Of a DNA stretch of 64,000 bases, positions 55,272 through 63,870 are shown one piece after another. Both the position numbers and the translations under genes were made by a program. The DNA comes from Coriobacteriaceae bacterium (GTDB lineage: Bacteria > Actinomycetota > Coriobacteriia > Coriobacteriales > Coriobacteriaceae): contig SUUG01000020.1 of NCBI GenBank assembly GCA_015062655.1, positions 1 to 64,000 of the forward strand. Direction: 5' to 3'. A model generated the notes under the pieces. The model was not told where the DNA came from, did not search any database, and saw only the letters and a program-made list of their open reading frames with translations. Each line of letters opens with the position of its first letter. Position 1 is the stretch's first letter.

Positions 55272-55287
55272 GAAACTCGCCCGTAAC
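55272..55287 (+). promoter_or_regulatory. Candidate GlnR-binding motif upstream of glnA
   Basis: GAAAC-N6-GTAAC matches two adjacent half-sites of the actinobacterial GlnR consensus (gTnAc-N6-GaAAc repeats), about 95 bases before glnA. The rest of the 297-base gap is GC-rich and otherwise unremarkable. Confidence 0.45.
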
Positions 55288-55379
55288 ATTGCCCTCATAC
55301 CATGGATGTGAGAAAGTATGCCGGTATCGTTCAACGCGGTCGCGCATCCGCGCGGGGCTTGGCGTGAGAGGGGCCGACC

Positions 55380-56729
55380 ATGGACCAGCAGCAGAACATC
55401 GATTTCGTGCTCCGCACCATCGAGGAGCGCGGCATCCGTTTCATCCGCCTGTGGTTCACCGATGTGCTCGGCCGCCTCAAGAGCCTGGCCATCAGTCCGG
55501 AGGACCTCGAGGTCGCCTTCGACGAGGGCATCGGCTTCGACGGCTCGAGCATCGAGGGCTTCGCCGCCCCCGACGAGGCCGACATGCTCGCCTTCCCCGA
55601 TCCCTCCACCTTCCAGATCCTGCCGTGGCGTCAGAGCAGCGACGGCGTGGCCCGCATCTTCTGCGATGTCTGCACGCCCGACCGCGAGCTCTTCCCGGGC
55701 GACCCGCGCGAGTGCCTGCGCCGCATGTTCATCAAGGCCGAGAAGCTCGGCTACATCCTGAACGTCGGCGCCGACATCGAGTTCTACCACTTCCCCGATG
55801 AGAACACGCCGGAGCCCCTCGACGAGGTGGGCTACTTCGACCTCACCCCGAGCGACTCGGCCCGCGACCTGCGCCGGTCCATGGTGCTCATGCTCGAGAA
55901 GATGAGCGTGCCCGTGGAGTACACCTACCACAGCGCCGGCCATTCCCAGCACGGCATCAGCCTCCGGCACGCCGAGGCGCTCTCCATGTCGGACGCGATC
56001 ATCACCGCCAAGCACGTGATCCGCCTCGCGGCGTCTGAGAGCGGCATCCACGCCTCGTTCATGCCCAAGCCCATCGCGAACCAGGCCTCGAGCGCGATGC
56101 TCCTCCAGCAGTCACTGTTCAACCACGACGGCGAGAACGTCTTCTGGGGCGAGCACGACGAGCGCTACCACCTCTCCGATATCGCGAAGAGCTACATGGC
56201 CGGCATCCTCGACCACGCGCCCGAGCTCTCGGCCATCACCAACCCCACGGTGAACTCCTACAAGCGCCTCGTGGCCCGCGGCGACAAGCTGCCCGAGGTC
56301 CCCGCGTGGGCGACCTGGGGCCTGCGCAACCGCTCGGCCATGGTGCGCGTGCCCATCTACAAGCCGGGCAAGCACCTCTCGAGCCGCATCGAGATCCGCA
56401 CGCCCGACCCGATGTCCAACCCGCACCTCGTGAACGCCGTCACCCTTGCCGCCGGTCTCGACGGCATCCAGCGCGGCCTCACGCTGCCGGAGGAGGGAAC
56501 GAGCGAGCTGTTCCGCCTCTCCGACCGCGAGCTTCGGGAGCGCGGCTTCCGGGCCCTGCCCAAGAGCCTCGGCGAGGCGCTCGACATCTTCGAGGAGTCC
56601 GATTTCATGCGGGATGCCCTCGGCAAGCACATCCACGGGTACTTCCTCAAGAAGAAGCGCGACGAGTGGAACCGCTACGCGTCCACGATCACCGAGTGGG
56701 AGATCAAGCGCTATCTGGCGAACTCGTAG
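55380..56729 (+). CDS. glnA: Glutamine synthetase type I
   Basis: The 449-residue enzyme makes glutamine from glutamate, ammonia and ATP. Signatures: IGFDGSSIEGF near the N-terminus, the metal and glutamate residues around INVGADIEFY, the ATP region HASFMPKPIANQASSAM, and RVPIYKPGKHLSSRIEIRTPDPMSNPHL. The length and the lack of an adenylylation-site motif (NLYDLPPE type) place it in the GSI-alpha group, regulated by feedback rather than by GlnE. ATG 55380 follows GAGAGGGG. The next gene encodes a GlnR-like regulator, its probable controller. Confidence 0.97.
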   Translation: MDQQQNIDFVLRTIEERGIRFIRLWFTDVLGRLKSLAISPEDLEVAFDEGIGFDGSSIEGFAAPDEADMLAFPDPSTFQILPWRQSSDGVARIFCDVCTPDRELFPGDPRECLRRMFIKAEKLGYILNVGADIEFYHFPDENTPEPLDEVGYFDLTPSDSARDLRRSMVLMLEKMSVPVEYTYHSAGHSQHGISLRHAEALSMSDAIITAKHVIRLAASESGIHASFMPKPIANQASSAMLLQQSLFNHDGENVFWGEHDERYHLSDIAKSYMAGILDHAPELSAITNPTVNSYKRLVARGDKLPEVPAWATWGLRNRSAMVRVPIYKPGKHLSSRIEIRTPDPMSNPHLVNAVTLAAGLDGIQRGLTLPEEGTSELFRLSDRELRERGFRALPKSLGEALDIFEESDFMRDALGKHIHGYFLKKKRDEWNRYASTITEWEIKRYLANS

Positions 56730-56756
56730 CTCGTCTGCCCGGGGCCGTTTTCCGGT

Positions 56757-56775
56757 GCCGTCTTCAACCGACGGC
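56757..56775 (+). terminator. Short hairpin after glnA
   Basis: GCCGTC-TTCAACC-GACGGC followed by GTTCTT; weak terminator in the 86-base gap before the regulator. TATGAT (about 56783) may be its promoter -10. Confidence 0.4.
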
Positions 56776-56815
56776 GTTCTTGCTATGATTCTTGAGAGGG
56801 AAGAGGGAGGAAGCC

Positions 56816-57478
56816 ATGTCTGAGAAGCACATTTTGTTCATGGCGCGCACGACGCGGTTTCACGAGTTCGTGAGATCCCTCATCACCTCGATGGGCGCCG
56901 AGGTCTTCGCCGCCACGCCCGACTCCCCGGCCGCATCCAGCGATTTCGACCTTTTGGCCCTCGATGCCGACGGCGTGCGCACCGATCGGCTCGAGCAGAT
57001 CTCTAAGTGGCTCGAAGGGCGCGGCAACATCCCCATGCTCCTCCTTATGCCCGAGGAGTCCCTGCATGACCTGCGCATCCCGGCCCGTGTGCGCGCTGAC
57101 TTCGTGTGCTCGGGCGCGAGCGAGGCCGAGCTCGAGGTCCGTGTGCGCCGCCTGCTCGGCGACGAGGACCCGTTTTTGGGCGGCGATGTCATCACGATCG
57201 GCAGCATGACGATCAACCTGGCGACCTACCAGGTCCATCTCGACGACGAGCCGGTCGACCTCACGCTCATGGAGTACTCCCTGCTCTCGTTTTTGGTCAC
57301 GCATCCCAACCACACCTTCAGCCGCGAGGTCCTGCTGCATCGCGTATGGGGTTTCGAGTATTGCGGCGGCACGCGCACGGTTGACGTGCACATCCGCCGG
57401 ATCCGCTCGAAGGTGGGCCCCACCATCGCGGCGCACATCACCACCGTGCGCGGCGTGGGTTACCTGTTCAAGGAATAG
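56816..57478 (+). CDS. GlnR-like orphan OmpR-family transcriptional regulator
   Basis: The 220-residue protein has an N-terminal receiver-like domain (1-115) that is degenerate: I see FDLLALDADGV but not the usual acidic pocket and Thr/Lys pattern. The C-terminal winged helix is complete (DLTLMEYSLLSFLVTHPNHTFSREVLLHRVWGFEYCGGTRTVDVHIRRIRSKVG). The winged helix is very close in style to actinobacterial GlnR, a nitrogen regulator that also lacks a kinase partner and phosphorylation. No histidine kinase gene lies near it. Location next to glnA supports a role in nitrogen control. ATG 56816 follows GGAGG. Confidence 0.85.
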   Translation: MSEKHILFMARTTRFHEFVRSLITSMGAEVFAATPDSPAASSDFDLLALDADGVRTDRLEQISKWLEGRGNIPMLLLMPEESLHDLRIPARVRADFVCSGASEAELEVRVRRLLGDEDPFLGGDVITIGSMTINLATYQVHLDDEPVDLTLMEYSLLSFLVTHPNHTFSREVLLHRVWGFEYCGGTRTVDVHIRRIRSKVGPTIAAHITTVRGVGYLFKE

Positions 57479-57709
57479 GCCGGGGCGGCTCGCCGTTGCG
57501 CTTGCGGCGGCCGCGGGATCGCTTTCCGGCTTGATGCGGCGAGCGTCTGCGCTGTCCGCCGACGGCTTTCGATACCCTTACGGTCGTATGACGGCTGGCT
57601 GCAGCCGCGGGTGAAGCTCTTGCATTTTCATTAAGGTGCGTCCTTCCAGCAGACGCGCTGTTTCGTTGTGGGGTACAACGATGACATGCTGTTGTGAGAA
57701 AGGACAACT

Positions 57710-59125
57710 ATGAGCGATGATCAAACCCCGCGCCGTCCCGCGGGAATCGGCTCCGACGCGCCGCATCTCGAGTCCGGGCAGACGACGGGGGCGCACGCCG
57801 CCGGCCCGTCCCGTCCGTATGGCATGGGCGAGTCTGCAGGGCAGGTTCCCCCTGTCGGCGCCACCGAGACCGTCCGGCACACGGTCGTGAAGACGAAGAC
57901 CAAGAAGCTCCCCGTGTTCGTGGCGGCGCTCGCCGGACTCATACTGGGTGCGGTGCTCGTGATCGCCTTGGTCATGAGCGGGTCGTTCTTCGTCGTGGAG
58001 CACGATGGGGGCACCGTGGGCTCCGCGTCCGAGAGCTCCGGCGCGCAGACCATCGACATCAACGCGGAGGACACCACCCTCGCCGAGGTCGTCGCTGCGA
58101 AGTCGCTTCCCTCCGTGGTGTCCATCACAGCGCTGACGAGCGGCTCCGATGCGGGCGATATCGCCGCGGCCGCCGATGCCACCGGCAACGTGGGCTCGGG
58201 CGTGGTGCTCGATGACGACGGGAACATCCTCACGAACTACCACGTGGTGGAGGGCGCCAAGAGCCTGAGCGTGACGCTCGACGGCGGCGAGACCCGCGAG
58301 GCGGAGCTCGTGGGCTCCGATGAGTCGAGCGATCTCGCGGTCATCAAGATCAAGGACACCTCCGGCCTCGAGCTGACGCCGATCGCGATCGGCGATTCGG
58401 ACGACCTCAAGGTGGGCGAGTGGGTCATGGCCATCGGCAGCCCCTTCGGCAACGAGCAGTCCGTTTCCACCGGCATCGTGAGCGCGCTCTACCGTTCGAC
58501 GGCGCTGCCGAGCTCCACGGGCACGAGCATCTACGCCAACATGATCCAGACGGATGCCGCCATCAACCCCGGCAACTCGGGGGGCGCGCTCGTCGATAGC
58601 GACGGCGAGCTCATCGGCATCAACTCGGTGATCGAGAGCTATTCGGGCTCGAGCTCGGGCGTGGGCTTCGCGATTCCCGTCAACTACGCGAAGAACATCG
58701 CCGACCAGATCATCGCCGGCAAGACCCCGGTGCACCCCTACCTGGGCGTGACCCTCACAAGTGCGAGGATGCGCTCCGGTGAGGCCGCGGGCGCGAGCGT
58801 TGTAGCCGTGGAGGAGGGCGGACCGGCCGCTGAGGCGGGGATCCGCAAGGGCGATGTCATCACGGCGATCGACGGCACCGCGGTGTCCTCGGCCGACGGG
58901 CTCATCATCGCCCTCCGCGAGCACGCGGTGGGCGACACGGTGGAGCTCACGGTCTCGCGCGACGGCGAGCAGAAGGACGTGAGCGTCGAGCTCGGGTCCG
59001 ACGAAGCGTTGCAGAGCTCCCAGCGGCAGGATGCCACCGAGGGCGACGGTTCCGGCAACGGCATGAGCCGCGACGAGCTCCTCGAGTACCTGCAGGAGCT
59101 GCTCGGCCGCCAGGGACAGCGGTAA
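57710..59125 (+). CDS. HtrA/DegP-like membrane-anchored serine protease with PDZ domain
   Basis: The 471-residue protein has a cytoplasmic N-tail (1-65), one membrane helix (about 66-90), a trypsin-like domain and a PDZ domain. Catalytic residues: His in ILTNYHVVEGA, Asp in DESSDLAVIKI and Ser in NPGNSGGALVDSDGELIGINSV. The PDZ region runs YLGVTLTSARM to SVELG. The C-terminal tail is Asp/Glu/Gln-rich. It acts outside the membrane on misfolded proteins. ATG 57710 follows GAAAGGA. A short repeat CGTTGT...ACAACG lies about 30 bases upstream. Confidence 0.94.
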   Translation: MSDDQTPRRPAGIGSDAPHLESGQTTGAHAAGPSRPYGMGESAGQVPPVGATETVRHTVVKTKTKKLPVFVAALAGLILGAVLVIALVMSGSFFVVEHDGGTVGSASESSGAQTIDINAEDTTLAEVVAAKSLPSVVSITALTSGSDAGDIAAAADATGNVGSGVVLDDDGNILTNYHVVEGAKSLSVTLDGGETREAELVGSDESSDLAVIKIKDTSGLELTPIAIGDSDDLKVGEWVMAIGSPFGNEQSVSTGIVSALYRSTALPSSTGTSIYANMIQTDAAINPGNSGGALVDSDGELIGINSVIESYSGSSSGVGFAIPVNYAKNIADQIIAGKTPVHPYLGVTLTSARMRSGEAAGASVVAVEEGGPAAEAGIRKGDVITAIDGTAVSSADGLIIALREHAVGDTVELTVSRDGEQKDVSVELGSDEALQSSQRQDATEGDGSGNGMSRDELLEYLQELLGRQGQR

Positions 59126-59151
59126 GCTGGTCGATCGAGGTGCTCGTCCCA

Positions 59152-59213
59152 GATGCCGAGCGTTCGCAACTCGGCATCTGGAGCGCATATCATGCGATAT
59201 TACGAACGCTCGG
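59152..59213. repeat. REP-like palindrome, copy C1
   Basis: GATGCCGAGCGTTCGCAACT on the left and ATTACGAACGCTCGGC on the right, beginning 27 bases after the protease stop. First of a doublet. Confidence 0.9.
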
Positions 59214-59225
59214 CTCCCGCCTGGG

Positions 59226-59291
59226 GATGCCGAGCGTTCGTCATTCCGCGTAATCGGCGCGAAAAGTGCCGAGTTACGAACGCGCGGCATC
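59226..59291. repeat. REP-like palindrome, copy C2
   Basis: GATGCCGAGCGTTCGTCATT on the left and GAGTTACGAACGCGCGGCAT on the right, 12 bases after copy C1. The right arm has one substitution (GCGCGG for GCTCGG). Confidence 0.88.
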
Positions 59292-59546
59292 GATGATAGT
59301 GGGGTGCTTTAGAGAGTGAAGCGCTTCAAATTTAGATTACAGGCGGCGTGAAAAAGCTGGCAACAGGTGATGAAATGAGTCGTAAATATCGAAGAAACAC
59401 CAGCTCATGACCGATATGAACTCGTATTGACCCTACCGGCCGAATCCGTTCAAAAAGCGCTAAAATATGGAGCAAATGTCGCGAGCGTCCCTGGCACCCG
59501 TGCCGGGGGCGCTTAAGGCTGGAAGAGGAGAGCAGGAAGGGGAGAG
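59292..59546 (+). other. AT-rich leader of the rnf operon
   Basis: This 255-base stretch, together with the repeat doublet, fills the 421-base gap. It is AT-rich to about 59470, with GCGCTAAAATATGG (a possible -10) about 80 bases before rnfC and GAGAGCAGGAAGGGGAGAG as ribosome site. No gene supported. Confidence 0.45.
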
Positions 59547-60881
59547 ATGTTCACTCTTCATAAGACGAGAGGCGGTGTGCATCCACCTCAGCTCAAGGAC
59601 ATGCGCGATTACGCGTGCAAGTTCATTGATGCCCCGCAGCGGGTCAGGATCCCGCTGAACATGCACATCGGCGCCCCGTGCCATCCGGTGGTGAAGCCGG
59701 GAGACCACGTGTACGTGGGCACGCTGATCGGCGAGGGGCAGGGGCTCTACGCGCCCGTGCACGCGAGCATCTCCGGCACGGTGGTCGGCACCGACGAGGA
59801 GAAGCTCCCCACCGGTGCCATGGCGCAGGTCGTGGTGATCGACTCCGATGGAAAGATGCAGCCCGACCCTGAGCTCAAGGCGCCCAGCTACCGCACCAAA
59901 GACGAGTTCATCGACGTGGTCCGCGCCTCGGGCACGGTCGGTCTCGGCGGCGCGGCGTTCCCCACCTGGTTCAAGATGCGCGCACCCGAGGGCAAGCGCT
60001 TCGAGTACCTCGTGGTCAACGGCATGGAGTGCGAGCCCTATATCACGAGCGACTTCCGCCAGATGATGGAGCATCCCGACCGCGTGGCCGGCGGCGTGCA
60101 CCGCATCGCCGAAGCGCTCGACATCCCGGCCGCCGTGATCGGCGTTGAGGACAACAAGCCCGAGGCTGTCGAGCGCCTGCGCGAGACCATCAAGGCGAAC
60201 GGATGGGACGACCGCGTCGAGGTCATGTCCATCCCCACCAAGTATCCCGCGGGCGGCGAGAAGGTCCTCATCCACGCCGCCACGGGCCGCGACGTGCCTG
60301 CCGGCGGCCTGCCCGTCGATGCGGGCTGCCTCGTCATCAACGTGACCACGGCCGCGCGCGTCGAGTACTTCTGCCAGACCGGGCGCCCGCTCGTCTTCAA
60401 GGTGATGACGATCGCCGGCGATTGCGTCAAGAACCCGGGCAACTACCTCGTGCCGATCGGCATGTCCGTCCGCGACATCATCGAGTCGGCCGGCGGCCTC
60501 ACCGAGGAACCGCGCAAGATCATCATGGGCGGGCCGATGATGGGCCGCACCCTCGATGACATCGACTGCCCGGTCATCAAGGCCAACAACGCGATCCTTC
60601 TGCTGAGCGACAGCGCCGTGCTCCCCGAGGAGACCGCCTGCATCCGTTGCGGCCGTTGCGTGCGCGCCTGCCCGCTCGGCCTCATGCCGTTCGCGCTCGA
60701 CGCCGCCGGGCGCCGCCAGGACGTCGTCGCCCTGGACGAGCACGCGGTCATGAACTGCATGGAGTGCGGCTCGTGCGTGTACGCCTGCCCGGCGCACCGC
60801 CGCATCGTGGCGAGCATCCGCGGGGGCAAGGTGCTCTACCGCAGTGAGACCGCCCGCCTGACCCAGCCGAAGGAGGCCTGA
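59547..60881 (+). CDS. rnfC: Rnf complex subunit RnfC (NADH-binding, 4Fe-4S)
   Basis: Rnf couples ferredoxin:NAD electron transfer to ion pumping. The 444-residue RnfC has an N-terminal barrel-sandwich domain (HIGAPCHPVVKPGDHVYVGTLIGEG), an NADH/FMN Nqo1-like domain (GTVGLGGAAFPTWFKM, NGMECEPYITSD) and two ferredoxin motifs: CIRCGRCVRACP and CMECGSCVYACP. ATG 59547 has AAGGGGAGAG upstream. It heads the operon rnfCDGEA. Confidence 0.97.
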   Translation: MFTLHKTRGGVHPPQLKDMRDYACKFIDAPQRVRIPLNMHIGAPCHPVVKPGDHVYVGTLIGEGQGLYAPVHASISGTVVGTDEEKLPTGAMAQVVVIDSDGKMQPDPELKAPSYRTKDEFIDVVRASGTVGLGGAAFPTWFKMRAPEGKRFEYLVVNGMECEPYITSDFRQMMEHPDRVAGGVHRIAEALDIPAAVIGVEDNKPEAVERLRETIKANGWDDRVEVMSIPTKYPAGGEKVLIHAATGRDVPAGGLPVDAGCLVINVTTAARVEYFCQTGRPLVFKVMTIAGDCVKNPGNYLVPIGMSVRDIIESAGGLTEEPRKIIMGGPMMGRTLDDIDCPVIKANNAILLLSDSAVLPEETACIRCGRCVRACPLGLMPFALDAAGRRQDVVALDEHAVMNCMECGSCVYACPAHRRIVASIRGGKVLYRSETARLTQPKEA

Positions 60882-60886
60882 GCGAT

Positions 60887-61819
60887 ATGAACCTCATCAA
60901 CGAAGCCTCCCCGCATCTGCACGGGCGCCAGTCCACGCAGCTCATCATGGGCTGCGTCATCGTGGCGCTGCTGCCCACGCTCGTGGCGGCCACCGTGCTC
61001 TACGGCATCGACGCGCTCGTGCTGACGCTCACCTGCGTTGTCACGGCCATCGTCTGCGAGCAGGTCTGCTGCATGCTCATGCGCCGGAAGTCGACGGTCG
61101 GGGATCTCTCCTGCATCGTCACGGCGATCCTGCTCGCCTTCACGCTGCCGGCGACCTGCGCCCTGTGGGTCGCGGCGCTCGGCACCGCCTTCGCGATCGT
61201 CGTCGTGAAAATGCTCTTCGGTGGCATAGGCAACAACTTCGCGAACCCGGCGGTGGCCGGCCGCGTGTTCATCATGGTCGCCCTGCCCTCGGCGCTCTCG
61301 AGCTATCCGGACACGGTGCTCAAGTCGGTCGACGCCGTGTCGAGCGCGACCCCGCTCGCGATGGCCGCCTCGGGCGACATGCCCCTGAGTATCATGAACC
61401 TCGCCCTCGGCGCTCACGCGGGCGCACTCGGCGAGACCTGCCTGGTCACGCTGCTCGCCGGCTATGTGTTCCTGCTCGTCATGAAGGTCGTGGACGGCTG
61501 GGCCACCCTGCCCTTCATCGCCACGGTCGGCCTCATCATGGGGCTCTCGGGCCAGGACGCGGTCTTCCACCTGCTCGCCGGCGGCCTCGCCCTCGGCGCG
61601 TTCTTCATGGCGACGGACTACACCACCACGCCCATGACGCCCCAGGGCAAGGTCATCTTCGGCATCGGCTGCGGCCTCATCACGGCGCTTGTGCGCATCT
61701 TCGCGCCCGCGCCCGAGGGCGTGGCCTTCTCCATCCTGTTCATGAACCTGTTCGTGCCGCTGATCGACCGCTACACGCGCTCTCAGCTGGTGGGAGGTGC
61801 CAAGCATGACATCATCTAA
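60887..61819 (+). CDS. rnfD: Rnf complex subunit RnfD
   Basis: The 310-residue membrane protein has about nine helices. It contains the FMN attachment region VDAVSSATPLAMAA, where the Thr of SSAT corresponds to the covalently flavinylated residue. GGIGNNFANPAVAGRVF and TDYTTTPMTPQGKVIFG are RnfD/NqrB hallmarks. It starts five bases after rnfC and overlaps rnfG by 14 bases. Confidence 0.97.
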   Translation: MNLINEASPHLHGRQSTQLIMGCVIVALLPTLVAATVLYGIDALVLTLTCVVTAIVCEQVCCMLMRRKSTVGDLSCIVTAILLAFTLPATCALWVAALGTAFAIVVVKMLFGGIGNNFANPAVAGRVFIMVALPSALSSYPDTVLKSVDAVSSATPLAMAASGDMPLSIMNLALGAHAGALGETCLVTLLAGYVFLLVMKVVDGWATLPFIATVGLIMGLSGQDAVFHLLAGGLALGAFFMATDYTTTPMTPQGKVIFGIGCGLITALVRIFAPAPEGVAFSILFMNLFVPLIDRYTRSQLVGGAKHDII

Positions 61820-62408
61820 CGCGCCTGCGCGCGCGGGCTGGTTCGCGCGCAAGAAGAACGGGGCGGTGTACACCTGCGTGGCGCTGCTCATCGTGACCGG
61901 CGTGGCCGCCGGCGCGACCGCGGTCGCCAACGTGAGCCTCTACGACGCGTTCAAGGCCTCCGACATCGCGCTCGAGGAGAGCAAGGGCGGCGCCCAGCGC
62001 GCGCTCATCTTCCCCGAGGCCGCATCGTTCGAGGCGGTCAAGGCGCCCGAAATCGAGGGGCTCAACTCCGTGTACCAGTCCGATGCCGGCGACTTCGTCT
62101 TCGACGTGCAGGCGGAGGGCTACCACGGGGACGTGGAGCTCATGATCGGTATCACGGCCGACGGCAAGGTCGCCGGGATCCAGATCGTGGAGGAGGACGA
62201 GACCGAGGGGATCGGCACCAACGCGCTGACCGACGAGTTCTTCGCGAGCTTCAAGGACCTCGACGCCACGGGCACGCTCACGGTCGAGGAGGCCGGCTCC
62301 GGCGAGACCCACGTCGACGGCGTCTCCGGTGCGACCTTCACCTCGAACGCCGTGGTTGCTGACCTGAACATCGCCTTTGAGGCCTTCGCGGAAGTGGGGG
62401 GTAACTAA
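61806..62408 (+). CDS. rnfG: Rnf complex subunit RnfG (flavoprotein)
   Basis: The 200-residue protein has one N-terminal helix (TCVALLIVTGVAAGATAVANV) and an extracytoplasmic FMN-binding domain. DGVSGATFTSNAVV carries the Thr that ApbE flavinylates. ATG 61806 is preferred to GTG 61797 because GGGAGG then has proper spacing. No apbE lies in the window. Confidence 0.95.
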   Translation: MTSSNAPARAGWFARKKNGAVYTCVALLIVTGVAAGATAVANVSLYDAFKASDIALEESKGGAQRALIFPEAASFEAVKAPEIEGLNSVYQSDAGDFVFDVQAEGYHGDVELMIGITADGKVAGIQIVEEDETEGIGTNALTDEFFASFKDLDATGTLTVEEAGSGETHVDGVSGATFTSNAVVADLNIAFEAFAEVGGN

Positions 62409-62409
62409 G

Positions 62410-63066
62410 ATGGCGCTCAATCCCAATCTCGCCCGCGAGCAGGATCGGCGGATTCTCGACGCGGTGCACACCCGCACCTTCCTCGTGGTGGCCGCCGCGC
62501 TGCCGGGCCTCGCCGTCGCGAAGACGCTCGTGGACGGCGCGGTCATGGGCGCTGCCGTGGCCGTGTCCATCGTCTGCGCTGCTGTGATCTGCCGGCTCGT
62601 CCCGCGCTTCACGGGGCTCGTCGCCCGGATCCCGGTGGCCCTCATGCTGAACCTCGCCATGGCGGTGCTCGTGAGCTTCGCGGTGCGCGTGGTCGCGCCC
62701 GTCACGCACCAGGCGCTCGGCATCTACCTGGTGCTTGCGAGCGGGAGCGGTATGGCAGCCCTGCTCGCGGCCGAGCTGAACCTGCCCGAGGGGGCGCCGC
62801 GCTTCTCCGTGGCCGATATCGCGACGGCCGCCGTGGCCGCGGTCGCGGTGCTCGCCGTGTGCGGCTGCGTGACGGAGCTCCTCTCCACGGGTCAGGTGCT
62901 CGGGCTCACGGTGGCCCCGCTGGCAGCCTCTCCGATCGCGGTCTTCGGGAAGCCGGCGGGCTCTCTTTTGATCCTCGCCCTCGTGGCCGCGCTGGTTCAG
63001 GCGACGGAGCGGAGCTCCGATTCCGCCGCCCCCGCCGCTGATGGGAAGGAAGGTGGGCGCGCATGA
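62410..63066 (+). CDS. rnfE: Rnf complex subunit RnfE
   Basis: The 218-residue membrane protein fits RnfE by position and by its helix-rich character, but its central sequence is more diverged than that of its neighbours. Six helices are expected. ATG 62410 follows the rnfG stop by one base; the track's earlier start overlaps rnfG by 32 bases. Its stop overlaps rnfA (ATGA). RnfE and RnfA form the membrane pair holding an Fe-S centre. Confidence 0.85.
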   Translation: MALNPNLAREQDRRILDAVHTRTFLVVAAALPGLAVAKTLVDGAVMGAAVAVSIVCAAVICRLVPRFTGLVARIPVALMLNLAMAVLVSFAVRVVAPVTHQALGIYLVLASGSGMAALLAAELNLPEGAPRFSVADIATAAVAAVAVLAVCGCVTELLSTGQVLGLTVAPLAASPIAVFGKPAGSLLILALVAALVQATERSSDSAAPAADGKEGGRA

Positions 63067-63665
63067 GCCTCATCAATGCGATCTTCACTGCCGCGTTCGA
63101 TAACAATCTCGTGTTCACGCAGGTCATTGGGCTTGTGAGTGTGATCATTCTCGCAGGGCGGCCGTTTGACGCGGTGCGTTTTGGCTGCCTGCTGGGGCTC
63201 GCCACGGCCGCGTCGGGCATTCTTGGCTCGGCGCTCTACGCCGGGTTCCTCGCCCCCTGGGGCACGGCCTACTTCGCGCCGGCGGTGATCGCGGTGCTGA
63301 ACGCGGCCATCGTGTACGCCGCGTCGGCCGTGATGTCGTGCGGCCTTGCGGGCGCCGACCGCCTGGCGGCGCTGCGCCGCGGCGGCATGCTCTCGGCGAG
63401 CGCGGCGCTTCTCGGCGTCACGCTCTCGAACACGGTGGCGTTCGACGCGGGAACGGCGACGGCGGAGACCCTCATGGGCACGGCGATCGGCTCCGGTGCG
63501 GGCGTGTTCCTCGCCGTGGTGCTGTTCGCGCTCGTGCGCCAGCGCGTGGACGACGCCCTCGTTCCCAAGGCCCTGCGCGGCCTGCCCATCTCGCTCGTGA
63601 CCGCCTCGCTCATGGCGTTGGCCTTCTCGGGCGTGGCGGGCATCGCCGGCGGCATGTTCGCGTAA
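63063..63665 (+). CDS. rnfA: Rnf complex subunit RnfA
   Basis: The 200-residue protein starts SLINAIFTAAFDNNLVFTQVIGL, close to the conserved RnfA/NqrE opening (INAAFVNNFVLSQFLGIC type), and has about six helices. Some conserved Cys of the RnfA family (FLGICPF) read VIGLVSV here, so the cluster ligand near the N-terminus may be missing. It overlaps rnfE by four bases. Confidence 0.88.
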   Translation: MSLINAIFTAAFDNNLVFTQVIGLVSVIILAGRPFDAVRFGCLLGLATAASGILGSALYAGFLAPWGTAYFAPAVIAVLNAAIVYAASAVMSCGLAGADRLAALRRGGMLSASAALLGVTLSNTVAFDAGTATAETLMGTAIGSGAGVFLAVVLFALVRQRVDDALVPKALRGLPISLVTASLMALAFSGVAGIAGGMFA

Positions 63666-63677
63666 GGAGGATGTGAG

Positions 63678-63809
63678 ATGGATCCGCTGATTCAGACCGT
63701 GGTCCCGCCCATCATCGCCGTGATGGCCGTGGCTGTTCCCGCTGTGGTGCTCGCCGTGGTGTCGGGTGTCGCCCGTCGCGCCGAGTACGAGGAGCGCGCG
63801 GGGGAGTAG
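63678..63809 (+). CDS. 43-residue single-helix membrane peptide at the end of the rnf operon
   Basis: The ORF is below the track's size limit. ATG 63678 is preceded by AAGGAGG, a strong ribosome site, 12 bases after rnfA. The product is one hydrophobic helix (VVPPIIAVMAVAVPAVVLAVV) and a short charged tail (ARRAEYEERAGE). It occupies the slot where rnfB normally lies, and its helix plus RR/E-rich turn resemble the membrane anchor of RnfB without any Fe-S domain. It may be a truncated RnfB, a small subunit of the complex, or unrelated. A terminator follows directly. Confidence 0.7.
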   Translation: MDPLIQTVVPPIIAVMAVAVPAVVLAVVSGVARRAEYEERAGE

Positions 63810-63841
63810 GGGCTTCGAAGCCCGATAGGGGTTTGTGTGTG

Positions 63842-63870
63842 GCGGCGCGCCTTCGGGTGCGCCGCTTTTT
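63842..63870 (+). terminator. Terminator of the rnf operon
   Basis: GCGGCGCGCC-TTCG-GGTGCGCCGC (one mismatch) followed by TTTTT. Confidence 0.92.
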
